DNA from: Streptomyces catenulae
GTDB taxonomy: Bacteria; Actinomycetota; Actinomycetes; Streptomycetales; Streptomycetaceae
Direction: 5' to 3'
DNA: 64,000 bases
NCBI RefSeq assembly: GCF_000718015.1
Contig: NZ_JODY01000006.1
Coordinates: forward strand, 62,001 to 126,000
Numbering within the stretch: the first letter of the stretch is position 1; the number at the start of each line of letters is the position of its first letter. Below the pieces are notes generated by a model that was given only the letters and a program-made list of their open reading frames with translations, did not search any database and was not told where the DNA came from. The translations under genes and the position numbers were made by a program. Below are positions 44,391-52,598 of the stretch, in pieces.

Positions 44391-47300
44391 GGCTGCACCG
44401 GTTGTCGGTCACGGCGTTCGGACCGTTCGGCGGCGCCCAGACCGTCGACTTCGACCGGCTCTCCCGCGACGGTCTGTTCCTGCTGCACGGCCCCACCGGC
44501 GCGGGCAAGACCTCCGTCCTGGACGCGGTGTGCTTCGCGCTGTACGGCTCGGTGCCCGGCGTGCGGCAGGCCGGGCAGGCGCTGCGCAGCGATCTCGCCG
44601 ACCCGTGGACGCCGACCGAGGTGGTCCTCGAACTGACCGTCGCCGGACGCCGGTTGGAGATCACCCGGCTGCCCGAGCAGACCCGCCCGAAGAAGCGCGG
44701 TACGGGCACCACGCGGGAGAAGGCGCAGAGCCGGTTGCGGGAGTACGTGCCCGGGCCCGGCGACGGCGGCCGGTGGAAGGCGCTGAGCCGGTCGCACCAG
44801 GAGATCGGCGAGGAGATCGCCGGGCTGCTCGGTCTGAACAAGGAACAGTTCTGCCAGGTCGTGCTGTTGCCGCAGGGCGACTTCGCGCGCTTTCTGCGGG
44901 CCGACGCGGAGTCCCGGGCGCGGCTGCTGGGCCGCCTCTTCGACACCCGCCGCTTCGCCGCCGTCGAGGAGCGGCTGGCCGCCCGGCGGAAGGCCGCCGC
45001 CGAGCAGGTCCGCGGCGGCGACGAACGGCTGCTGGCGCTCGCCCACCGCGCGGCCGAGGCCGCCGGGGGCTGCCCGGACCTCGCGGCGCTGCCCGCACTG
45101 CCGACCGGCGCCGCGACGGGCACCGTCCCGGCCGCGCGGAAGCCGGGCGGCGCGGTCCGCCGGGCGGCACCGCAGGCGGCCCCGGACGCCCCGGGTGTGG
45201 GCGAGCCCGGGTTCGCCGCGTCCGTCCTCGTCCGGCTGGCGGTGGCGCGGGCCGCGGCGCGGGAGCGGCTGACCGTGGCCGCCTGCGCGGAGCGCTCGGC
45301 CGAGGAGACGGAGCGGGCCGCCGCCCGGGCGTGGGAGGAGGCGCAGGAGCGCGACCGGGTGCGGCGCCGCCTCGCCGAGGCCCGGGCGCGCGCCGAGCGG
45401 CTGACGGAGACGGCCGCGGCGGACGCCCGGGACCGGGAGCGGCTGGCGGCGGCGGGCCGCGCCGCGGAGGTGGCGCCGGTGCTGGCGTGGTGCGCGACGG
45501 CCCGGCGGGAGGCGGAGGCGGCGGGCGCCGCGGAGCGCGCCCGCCGCGCCGAACTGCCCGCCTCCCTCGCGGACGAGATGCCGGACCGGCTCGCGGCGCG
45601 GGAGCACGCGGAGCGGGAACAACTCGGCACCCTGGCCGCGGCCCGCCGCGCCGAGGAGCGCGTCGCCGCGCTGACCGCCGAACGCGAGGCGTCGGAGCGG
45701 GAGGGCGCCGCCGACGAGGACGCGGTGGCGGAGTGCGCGGAGTGGCTCGACGGCTGGGAGGCGCGCCGCGGCGCCCTCCAGGAGCGGGTGGAGCGCGCCC
45801 AGGAGGCCGTGGGGCGCGCGCAGGCGCTGGAGGCGGCGGTGGCCACGGCGCGCGAGCACGCCGCGGCGGCCCGGCGCCGGGACGAGCTGACGGACCGCCT
45901 GGAGCGGCTGCGCGGCGCCGCCCTGGCCGCACGGGAGCGGTCCGCCGCGGCGCACGAGCGGTGGCTGGAGCTGAAGGACCGGCGGCTGCGGGGCGTCGCC
46001 GCCGAACTGGCCGCCGCGCTCCGCGACGGCGCCCCGTGCGCGGTCTGCGGCGCGACGGAACACCCCGGGCCCGCGCAGCCGGGGGAGGGACACGTCGGCC
46101 GCGCCGAGGAGGAGGCCGCGCTCACCGCGTACCGCGAGCGCGAGGAGGCGTACCGCACCGCGGAGGGCCGGGTGCGCGAGGTCCACGGTGAGCTGTCCGC
46201 CGCCGTCGCCACGGCCGGGGACGCCCCGGCCGCCGAACGCGCCGCCCACGCCGAGGAGTTGGCCGCCGGATACGCCGAGGTGCGCGCGGTGGCGGCCGGG
46301 GTGCGGCCCGCACGGGAGGCGCTGGCGGTCGCGGAGCGGGAGGCCGAGCGGCGCCGTACGCAGCGGCAGGACGCCGAGCGCCGGATCGCGGCCCGGCTCT
46401 CCCGCCGCGAGGCGCTGGAGGCCGAACGGGCCGCGCTCCACGACGAGGTGACGCGGGCCCGTGGGGAGTGCGCGAGCGTCGCGGAGCGGGCCCGGCGCGG
46501 TGAGCGGCGGGCCGCGATGCTGGCCGCCGCCGTGGAGGCGGCGGGCGCCGCCCGTACCGCGGACCGGCGGCTGGCGGAGGCCGGGGCGGCGCGCGCCGAC
46601 GCCGTTGCCGCGGCCGGATTCGCCGACGTCGCCGGGGCGGTGGCCGCGCAGCTGCCCGAGGCGGCCCGGCGGGAGCTGGCCGAACGGGTCGCCCACCGGG
46701 AGGCGGAAGCCGCCGCGGCCACCCGCGAACTGGCCGACGCCGAGGCGGCGGCCGCCACCGTCGCGACGGACGCGGAGACCGATCCGGCCGCCGCACGCCG
46801 CGCCCTGGAGGACGCCGGACGGCGGCTGCGCGCGGCGGTCGCGGCCCGCACGGGGGCCCGGGACCGCTGCGCCGCACTGGACCGCCTCTCGCAGCGGGCG
46901 ACCGCCGAGGCCCGCCAACTCGCCCCGCGCTACGCGGAGTTCGGCGTGGTCGGCGGCGTCGCCTCACTCGTCGCCGGTACCTCCGGCGAGAACGTGCGCC
47001 GGATGCGGCTGGAGTCGTACGTCCTGGCCGCCCGGCTGGAACAGGTCGCGGTGGTGGCGGGGGAGCGGCTGCAGCGGATGTCCGGTGGCCGCTACACCCT
47101 GGTGCACACGGACGCGCGCAGCGCCGGGGCGCGCCGCTCCGGACTGGGGCTGCGGGTGATCGACGCCTGGACGGGCCGCGAGCGGGACACCTCCAGCCTG
47201 TCGGGCGGCGAGACGTTCTACGCCTCGCTCGCCCTCGCGCTGGGCCTCGCCGACGTGGTCACCGACGAGGCGGGCGGCACCCGGCTCGACACCCTCTTCA

Positions 47301-47497
47301 TCGACGAGGGCTTCGGCAGCCTCGACGAACAGAGCCTGGACGAGGTGCTGGACGTCCTGGACGGACTGCGGGAACGCGACCGCAGCGTCGGCATCGTCAG
47401 CCATGTCGCGGACCTCAAGGGCCGCATCCCGGCCCAGCTGGAGGTCGTGAAGGACCGGGCCGGATCGGCGGTACGCCACCGGGGCGTGGGCGGGTAG
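44387..47497 (+). CDS. sbcC: Exonuclease SbcCD, C subunit (ATPase)
   Basis: 1036 residues. Walker A LLHGPTGAGKTSVLDAV (about 33-49); long Ala/Arg/Glu-rich coiled coils with the zinc-hook CAVCG at about residue 550; ABC signature SLSGGETFYASLALALG (about 935) and Walker B LDTLFIDEGFGSLDE (about 965). It is the Rad50-like ATPase that opens DNA ends for SbcD. The coiled coil is extremely GC-rich, which creates very long antisense open frames opposite it. Confidence 0.95.
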   Translation: MRLHRLSVTAFGPFGGAQTVDFDRLSRDGLFLLHGPTGAGKTSVLDAVCFALYGSVPGVRQAGQALRSDLADPWTPTEVVLELTVAGRRLEITRLPEQTRPKKRGTGTTREKAQSRLREYVPGPGDGGRWKALSRSHQEIGEEIAGLLGLNKEQFCQVVLLPQGDFARFLRADAESRARLLGRLFDTRRFAAVEERLAARRKAAAEQVRGGDERLLALAHRAAEAAGGCPDLAALPALPTGAATGTVPAARKPGGAVRRAAPQAAPDAPGVGEPGFAASVLVRLAVARAAARERLTVAACAERSAEETERAAARAWEEAQERDRVRRRLAEARARAERLTETAAADARDRERLAAAGRAAEVAPVLAWCATARREAEAAGAAERARRAELPASLADEMPDRLAAREHAEREQLGTLAAARRAEERVAALTAEREASEREGAADEDAVAECAEWLDGWEARRGALQERVERAQEAVGRAQALEAAVATAREHAAAARRRDELTDRLERLRGAALAARERSAAAHERWLELKDRRLRGVAAELAAALRDGAPCAVCGATEHPGPAQPGEGHVGRAEEEAALTAYREREEAYRTAEGRVREVHGELSAAVATAGDAPAAERAAHAEELAAGYAEVRAVAAGVRPAREALAVAEREAERRRTQRQDAERRIAARLSRREALEAERAALHDEVTRARGECASVAERARRGERRAAMLAAAVEAAGAARTADRRLAEAGAARADAVAAAGFADVAGAVAAQLPEAARRELAERVAHREAEAAAATRELADAEAAAATVATDAETDPAAARRALEDAGRRLRAAVAARTGARDRCAALDRLSQRATAEARQLAPRYAEFGVVGGVASLVAGTSGENVRRMRLESYVLAARLEQVAVVAGERLQRMSGGRYTLVHTDARSAGARRSGLGLRVIDAWTGRERDTSSLSGGETFYASLALALGLADVVTDEAGGTRLDTLFIDEGFGSLDEQSLDEVLDVLDGLRERDRSVGIVSHVADLKGRIPAQLEVVKDRAGSAVRHRGVGG

Positions 47498-47523
47498 GCC
47501 GGGCGGGCCGGTCTGCCGCGGGC

Positions 47524-47760
47524 GGGTGAGGTCGCGCCGGTACCAGGTGCCCCGGCCTGCCGCCGAGGTCGTCCGGGTCCGCCGGGTCGACCGGCAGGAA
47601 ACCGGCCTTGACCAGCACCTTCCGGGACGCGACATTCCCGTGGGAGACGGCCGCCCGCAGGGTGTGCAGCCCGTACCGCTCCGCCGCCTGACCGCACAGC
47701 TCCCGTACGGTCGCGGTCGCCACGCCGTGGCCCGCGACGTGCCGGGCGACCCGGTAGGGC
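47524..47760 (-). pseudogene. Relic of a GNAT acetyltransferase
   Basis: The minus-strand reading from about 47760 (YRVARHVAGHG) through GVATATVRELCGQAAERYGL and VSHGNVASRKVLVKAGFLPV is clearly the C-terminal half of a GNAT enzyme, including the region near the CoA loop. The N-terminal half is absent: upstream is the pqqB leader. The expected ending (..WYRRDL..) is in another frame, separated by one extra base near 47547, and no proper stop follows before sbcC. I read it as a truncated, frameshifted remnant. Confidence 0.65.
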
Positions 47761-47941
47761 GGGCCGGGACCCGGCCCGTGCCGCCAACTGCCCGCCTCGG
47801 CAGGTGTGTTCGCCCCCGCCGTTCCGGGGGAGATTCCCCGACGATCACAGGAGCCCGCCGCGCCCGCGGCGGTCTCCGGCGTTCCGGGCGCGCGACCGTC
47901 GCCCGGAACCCTGCACGGTCCGTGCGTCGAGGAGGCTTGCG

Positions 47942-48856
47942 ATGAGGGTGACGTTGCTCGGTACCGCCGCGGGGGGCGGGTTCCCGCAGTGGAACTGCGG
48001 GTGTGCGCTCTGCGCCCGGTGCCGCCGCGGGGAGCTGCCGCCCCGCTTCCAGGACTCCGTCGCCGTCAGCGGCAACGGCCGGGACTGGTGGCTGCTGAAC
48101 GCCTCGCCGGACATCCGCGTCCAGGTGGAGGCGGCACCCGCCCTGGCAGCGGGCCCGGGGCCGCGCGACACCCCGGTGCGCGGCGTCCTGCTGACCGACG
48201 CGGAGGTCGACCACAGCCTCGGTCTGGCGGTGCTGCGCGGCGGGGCGGACCTGACGGTGTACGCCGCGCACCCCGTCCACCAGGCGCTCTCCACCGCGCT
48301 CCCGCTGCGGGGCCTGCTGGACCGCTACGCGCCCTGGCGGTGGCAGGAGTCCGGATCCGCCGACCGTACGGCCGCCTCCGCCCCGTTCGCCCTGACCGGC
48401 GGGCTCACCGCCACCCTGCACCCGGTCGGCACCAAGGCACCGAAGTACGTCACGGAGCCCGCCGCCGGGGTGCCCTGGGTGAGCGCGGTACGGATCGAGG
48501 ATCCGGCGACCGGCGGGGCGCTGCTCTACGCGCCCTGCCTGGCCACCTGGCCTGACGGGTTCGACGACCTCCTCGCGTCGGTGAGCTGCGCCGTCGTCGA
48601 CGGGACGTTCTTCGGCGCCGAGGAGTTGGGGCGGGCGGTCCGGTCGCCGGACGCGGGGCAGTCCCTGATGGGCCATCTGCCGGTGAGCGGCCCCGGCGGC
48701 ACCCTCGCCCGCCTCGCCCGCCATCCGGACCTGCGCCGCCTCTACACCCACTTCAACAACACCAATCCGCTGCTGGACCCGTCGTCCGCCGCCGCGGCCG
48801 AGGTACGGGACGCGGGGGTGGAGGTGCCGGAGGACGGGGCGGAGCTGACGGTGTGA
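47942..48856 (+). CDS. pqqB: PQQ biosynthesis protein PqqB (metallo-beta-lactamase fold)
   Basis: 304 residues; GAGGAGG lies nine bases before the ATG. Start LLGTAAGGGFPQWNCGCALC (about 4-23) and LLTDAEVDHSLGLAVLR (about 81-97) are PqqB signatures, with the Asp/His that bind iron or zinc. MGHLPVSGPGGTLARLA and HFNNTNPLLDP near the C-terminus are also conserved. PqqB hydroxylates the Glu-Tyr derived intermediate before PqqC acts. It is separated from pqqA-C-D-E (26925-29540) by about 18 kb of unrelated genes. Confidence 0.95.
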   Translation: MRVTLLGTAAGGGFPQWNCGCALCARCRRGELPPRFQDSVAVSGNGRDWWLLNASPDIRVQVEAAPALAAGPGPRDTPVRGVLLTDAEVDHSLGLAVLRGGADLTVYAAHPVHQALSTALPLRGLLDRYAPWRWQESGSADRTAASAPFALTGGLTATLHPVGTKAPKYVTEPAAGVPWVSAVRIEDPATGGALLYAPCLATWPDGFDDLLASVSCAVVDGTFFGAEELGRAVRSPDAGQSLMGHLPVSGPGGTLARLARHPDLRRLYTHFNNTNPLLDPSSAAAAEVRDAGVEVPEDGAELTV

Positions 48857-48981
48857 GACCCGGAGGACACGCGGCTCCGGCCGGAGCCACACCCCCGTGG
48901 TGGTTCCGGACCGGGGCCGCGGCCCGCCCGCGACCGGTCGGCGCCGTGTCCCATGTTGGCGCCCCGCCGACCGGCCGGGCT

Positions 48982-49019
48982 TCCCCCGCCCGGGGCCGCC
49001 GCCTCCCTCGCGCGGGGGA
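48982..49019. promoter_or_regulatory. Pair of GC palindromes upstream of the histidine kinase gene
   Basis: TCCCCCGCCCGGGG at 48982-48995 and TCCCTCGCGCGGGGGA at 49004-49019. The second matches 15 of 16 bases of the site at 50920-50935 upstream of the aminopeptidase gene. Confidence 0.45.
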
Positions 49020-49055
49020 GGCCCGGCGGCGTACGGCGGTGCCAGGATGGCGGCC

Positions 49056-50219
49056 ATGCGCAGGCCGTTCCGTCCGCCGACCCCCGCCAACGTCTGCAGC
49101 CGCTGGCTGCACCTGGTGACCGGCGGCATGGTCGCCGTGGTCGCCCTCTTCATCCGGCCGGAGCCGGGCGGGCACGGGCCACTGGAGCTGGTCCGCGCCG
49201 CGCTGCTGTCGGTGCCGCCGCTCGTCCTGCTCGGGCTGGTGCCGGTGGTGCGGCTCGCCGAGGGGCTGCAGGCGCGGCTGATGCTCGTCCCCGGGCGGCC
49301 CTCGCCCCACCGGGACGCCCGCCGTGCCGAACTCACCGCGGCACCGTCGGCCTCCGCCGCCGATCTGGCCCGTACGGTCTGCTGGCTGGTGCTGCGGGTG
49401 CAGACGGGCGCGCTCACCCTGAGCGCCTCGGTGTGGCTGCCCCTCCAGACGGTCCGTCTGGCGGGCCGCGGCGACGGATACGCGCTGCTGGCGCCGCTCC
49501 CGCTGCTGGGGCTGGCGGCCGTCGTGGTGGGCGCCGGAGCCCTCGTCGCCGCCGCGGCGCGGTGGCTGCTCGCGCCCTCGGCGGCCGAACGCATCGCCGC
49601 GCTGGAGGAGCGTACCGAGCGGCTGATGGAGCACAACCGCCTCGCCCGCGAACTCCATGACTCGATCGGCCACGCCCTCACCGCCGTGGTGGTGCAGGCG
49701 GGCGCGGCGCGGGCGGCGGGTTCGGCCGCGTTCACCGGGCAGGCGCTGGCCGCCATCGAGGAGACCGGGCGGCGCGCCCTGGAGGAGCTGGAGGGGGTGT
49801 TGGAGGTGCTGCGCGAGGACTCCCCGCAGCCCCGCGACCGTCCGGCGCTCACCGATGCGGCGCGGCTGCTGGACGCCGCCCGGGGCGCGGGGGCGGAGGT
49901 GACGGCCGAGGTGTCCGGCCCGCTGGAGAGCGTCGCGGGCCCGGTGTCGCGGGAGGGGTACCGCATCCTCCAGGAGGCGCTGACCAATGTGGTGCGGCAC
50001 GCCGGACCGGTCCCCGTCACCGTCCGGATCGCCGTGCACGGCGGCACCGTCGAACTGGACATCCGCAACCGGCTGGGCGACGCCGGTCCCGTGTCGGGCA
50101 GCGGCCGGGGGCTGCGCGGCATCCGGGAGCGGGCCCGGCTGCTGGGTGGGCGGGCGGAAGCGGGCCCCGATGCGGGAAGTTGGCGGGTCCATGCCCGGCT
50201 GCCGGCCGCCGTAGGGTGA
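49056..50219 (+). CDS. Two-component sensor histidine kinase (NarL-type)
   Basis: 387 residues from the ATG at 49056 (49047 is an alternative). Four membrane segments in residues about 15-175, with only short loops outside, so it probably senses a membrane-embedded or intramembrane signal. Dimerisation/phosphoacceptor helix LARELHDSIGHALTAVVVQ (His about 200), then a HATPase domain with N-box YRILQEALTNVVRHA and G-box GSGRGLRGIRERARLLGG. The response regulator starts five bases downstream. Signal unknown. Confidence 0.92.
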   Translation: MRRPFRPPTPANVCSRWLHLVTGGMVAVVALFIRPEPGGHGPLELVRAALLSVPPLVLLGLVPVVRLAEGLQARLMLVPGRPSPHRDARRAELTAAPSASAADLARTVCWLVLRVQTGALTLSASVWLPLQTVRLAGRGDGYALLAPLPLLGLAAVVVGAGALVAAAARWLLAPSAAERIAALEERTERLMEHNRLARELHDSIGHALTAVVVQAGAARAAGSAAFTGQALAAIEETGRRALEELEGVLEVLREDSPQPRDRPALTDAARLLDAARGAGAEVTAEVSGPLESVAGPVSREGYRILQEALTNVVRHAGPVPVTVRIAVHGGTVELDIRNRLGDAGPVSGSGRGLRGIRERARLLGGRAEAGPDAGSWRVHARLPAAVG

Positions 50220-50223
50220 CGCC

Positions 50224-50874
50224 ATGCCGCTGACCGTGCTTCTCGTCGACGACGAGCCCCTGGTCCGGGCCGGGCTCCGGGCGATCCTCCAGGCGCAGCC
50301 GGACATCGAGGTGACCGGCGAGGCGGCCGACGGCGCCGCGGTCATCCCGCTGATCCGCCGACGGCGCCCGGACGTGGTGATGATGGACGTCCGGATGCCG
50401 CTGCTCGACGGCATCGAGGCGACCCGCGCGGTGCTGGCCGCCGTCCCGGACCCGCCGAAGATCCTGGTGATCACCACCTTCGAGAACGACGACTACGTGT
50501 ACGAGGCGCTGCGCGCGGGCGCGAACGGCTTCCTGCTCAAGCGGGCGCACCCCTCGGAGGTGGTCCATGCGCTCCGGCTGGTCGCCGCCGGATCCTCGCT
50601 GCTCTTCCCGGCCGCCCTGCGCCGGATGGCGGCCGACCGCACCGATCCGCGCGCCCGCGCCCTGCTGGAGCGCGCCGCGCTGACCGGACGGGAGGCGGAG
50701 GTGCTGCGGCTGATGGCCCGGGGCCTGTCCAACGCGGAGATCGCCGCCACGCTGGTGCTGGGCACGGAGACCGTCAAGACCCATGTGAGCGCGGTGCTGG
50801 GCAAGTTGGGGGCGCGCGACCGCACCCAGGCGGTGATCACCGCGTATGAGTCGGGGTTCGTCACCCCCGGATAG
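50224..50874 (+). CDS. LuxR-type response regulator
   Basis: 216 residues. Receiver domain with the acidic pocket (VDDEP), phosphorylated Asp in VVMMDVRMP (about residue 58), Thr/Ser in VITTFEND and Lys in FLLKRA. LuxR helix-turn-helix LTGREAEVLRLMARGLSNAEIA...TVKTHVSAVLGKLGARDR at about 150-200. It pairs with the kinase just upstream. TAGGGT lies six bases before the ATG, overlapping the kinase stop, so an extra leaderless promoter is possible. The paired palindromes near both promoters are candidate targets. Confidence 0.94.
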   Translation: MPLTVLLVDDEPLVRAGLRAILQAQPDIEVTGEAADGAAVIPLIRRRRPDVVMMDVRMPLLDGIEATRAVLAAVPDPPKILVITTFENDDYVYEALRAGANGFLLKRAHPSEVVHALRLVAAGSSLLFPAALRRMAADRTDPRARALLERAALTGREAEVLRLMARGLSNAEIAATLVLGTETVKTHVSAVLGKLGARDRTQAVITAYESGFVTPG

Positions 50875-50897
50875 GCACGCCCCGCGCGGGGCGCCTT

Positions 50898-50939
50898 CCC
50901 CTCCCGCGGGGGAGGCGGTTCCCCCGCGCGGGGGAACCG
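50898..50939. promoter_or_regulatory. GC palindromes between response regulator and aminopeptidase genes
   Basis: A perfect 24-base palindrome spans 50916-50939 (core TCCCCCGCGCGGGGGA at 50920-50935), with an imperfect related copy at 50898-50913. The same doublet occurs upstream of the kinase gene. It may also act as a terminator for the two-component genes. Confidence 0.45.
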
Positions 50940-50971
50940 GAGCCCCGGCCCCGCCCGGCAGAGTGCGGAAC

Positions 50972-52543
50972 ATGACAAGGCCACGACCCACCGGGAGAGA
51001 CCGGGCGGACCGGCGACCGCCGCGCCCGACCGCCACCACCCCGCGCACCACGACCGCCGGACGGTACGTGATCGCCGTCGCCCTGGGAGCCCTCACCCTC
51101 GGCGCGGCGTCACCCGCCCCCGCCGCGCCGCCGCCCGCGGACCGGCTCGTCTGGACGCCGTGCGCCCAGCCCGGCGGCCCCGCCGACCAGCGGTGCGCCG
51201 ACCTGTCCGTCCCGGTCGACCACCGCGCGCCGGACAGCGCCCGCCTCACCCTGCGCGTCACCCGCCTGCCGGGCGACGGACCGGCCGCCCGGCGCGGCGT
51301 CCTCCTCGTCGCCCCCGGCGGCCCGGGCGGCTCCGGCGTCGAGGCGCTCGCCCACCGGGGAGCCGCCCTGCGCACGGCGCTACGGGGCGCCTACGACCTG
51401 GTCAGCCTCGACCCGCGCGGCGTCGGCGGCTCCGACGGCACCGGCTGCGGACTGCGCCCGGACGACCGGGACGTGCTCGCCTTCCGCGGCTGGCCGGGCC
51501 CCGGCGGCGACCTCCACGGCGTCGCCGTCCGCGCCCGCCGCACGGCCGACACCTGCGCCCGCAACGGCGGCGCGGTGGTACGGAGTTACTCCACCGCGAA
51601 CGAGGTGCGCGACATCGAACGCCTCCGCCGGGCCCTCGGCACCCCGAAACTCTCCCTCTACGGCGTCTCGTACGGCACCTACGTCAGCGCCGCCTACGCC
51701 CAGCGCCACCCCGGGCACACCGACCGCACCGTCCTGGACAGCTCCGACGATCCCGATCCGACGCGCGTGGGGCGCGGTTGGAACGCCCGCACCGCGGCCG
51801 GTGCCGACGAGCGGTTCCCCGACTTCGCCCGGTGGGCCGCCGACCCGGCCCGCGACGCCGACGGGCTGCGCCTGGCCCGCCACCCGGAGGAGGTACGGCC
51901 CCGGGTGCTGGCCCTCGCCGACCGGCTCGACCACGCGCCCCGGGCCACCGACACCCCGCACCATCCGCTCACCGGAAACCTCCTGCGCCAGACCGTCCAA
52001 CAGGCGCTCACCGACGACGCCGCCTTCCCCTGGGCGGCCCGGCTGATCACCGCCGCCGGGGACCCCGACGCCACCCCCGCGCTGCCGCCGGGGTACGGCA
52101 CACCGGTGCCGGACCGGGACGCCACGGTGTTCCTGGCGACCCTCTGCAACGATGTGCGCTGGCCCCGCGATGTGCGGCGCTACGCCCGTGAGGTGGCCGT
52201 CGACCGGGTGCGGCACCCGCTGACCGCCGGGCAGCCGGTCACCCTCACCCCGTGCGCCTTCTGGCCCGGCGCACCGGCCGACGCCCCCGTGCGCGTCACC
52301 CCCGACGGCCCGCCCGCCCTGATGATCCAGAACCTCCGGGACCCGACCACCCCCTACGCCGGTGCCCTGCGGATGCGGGCCGCCCTCGGCGCGCGGGCCC
52401 GGCTGGTCACCGTCGACCGCGGCGGCCACGGCGTCTACCTCGCCCACGGCAACGCCTGCGGCGACCGGGCGGTGACCACCTATCTGCGCACCGGCCACCG
52501 CCCGGCGTCCGATCTGCGCTGCACGGACGGGCCCGGGACGTGA
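50972..52543 (+). CDS. Secreted alpha/beta hydrolase, tripeptidyl aminopeptidase family
   Basis: 523 residues from the ATG at 50972. Arg-rich N-terminus and a hydrophobic segment with AxA (about 30-55) form a long export signal. The fold has LVAPGGPGGSG (oxyanion), GVSYGTYVSAAYA (nucleophilic Ser about residue 230), an acid in NLRDPTTPY (about 455) and His in GGHGVYLAHG (about 485). It is a full-length member of the family whose fragment begins the window. It probably releases N-terminal peptides outside the cell. It follows the two-component genes and shares palindromes with them, so it may be their target. Confidence 0.88.
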   Translation: MTRPRPTGRDRADRRPPRPTATTPRTTTAGRYVIAVALGALTLGAASPAPAAPPPADRLVWTPCAQPGGPADQRCADLSVPVDHRAPDSARLTLRVTRLPGDGPAARRGVLLVAPGGPGGSGVEALAHRGAALRTALRGAYDLVSLDPRGVGGSDGTGCGLRPDDRDVLAFRGWPGPGGDLHGVAVRARRTADTCARNGGAVVRSYSTANEVRDIERLRRALGTPKLSLYGVSYGTYVSAAYAQRHPGHTDRTVLDSSDDPDPTRVGRGWNARTAAGADERFPDFARWAADPARDADGLRLARHPEEVRPRVLALADRLDHAPRATDTPHHPLTGNLLRQTVQQALTDDAAFPWAARLITAAGDPDATPALPPGYGTPVPDRDATVFLATLCNDVRWPRDVRRYAREVAVDRVRHPLTAGQPVTLTPCAFWPGAPADAPVRVTPDGPPALMIQNLRDPTTPYAGALRMRAALGARARLVTVDRGGHGVYLAHGNACGDRAVTTYLRTGHRPASDLRCTDGPGT

Positions 52544-52544
52544 C

Positions 52545-52581
52545 GGGGCGGGCGGCCGGACCGGCCCCGGCCGCCCGCGCC
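52545..52581. terminator. Bidirectional terminator
   Basis: About 15-base GC arms (52545-52559 and 52567-52581) with one mismatch, between the convergent aminopeptidase and amidase genes. Confidence 0.6.
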
Positions 52582-52598
52582 CCTCCGGAGACCGGTGA

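Noticed and set aside
43925..46918. Minus-strand open frames of 911-997 codons opposite sbcC
   Set aside because: They mirror the GC-rich coiled-coil region of sbcC and show only Arg/Ala/Ser/Pro repeats.
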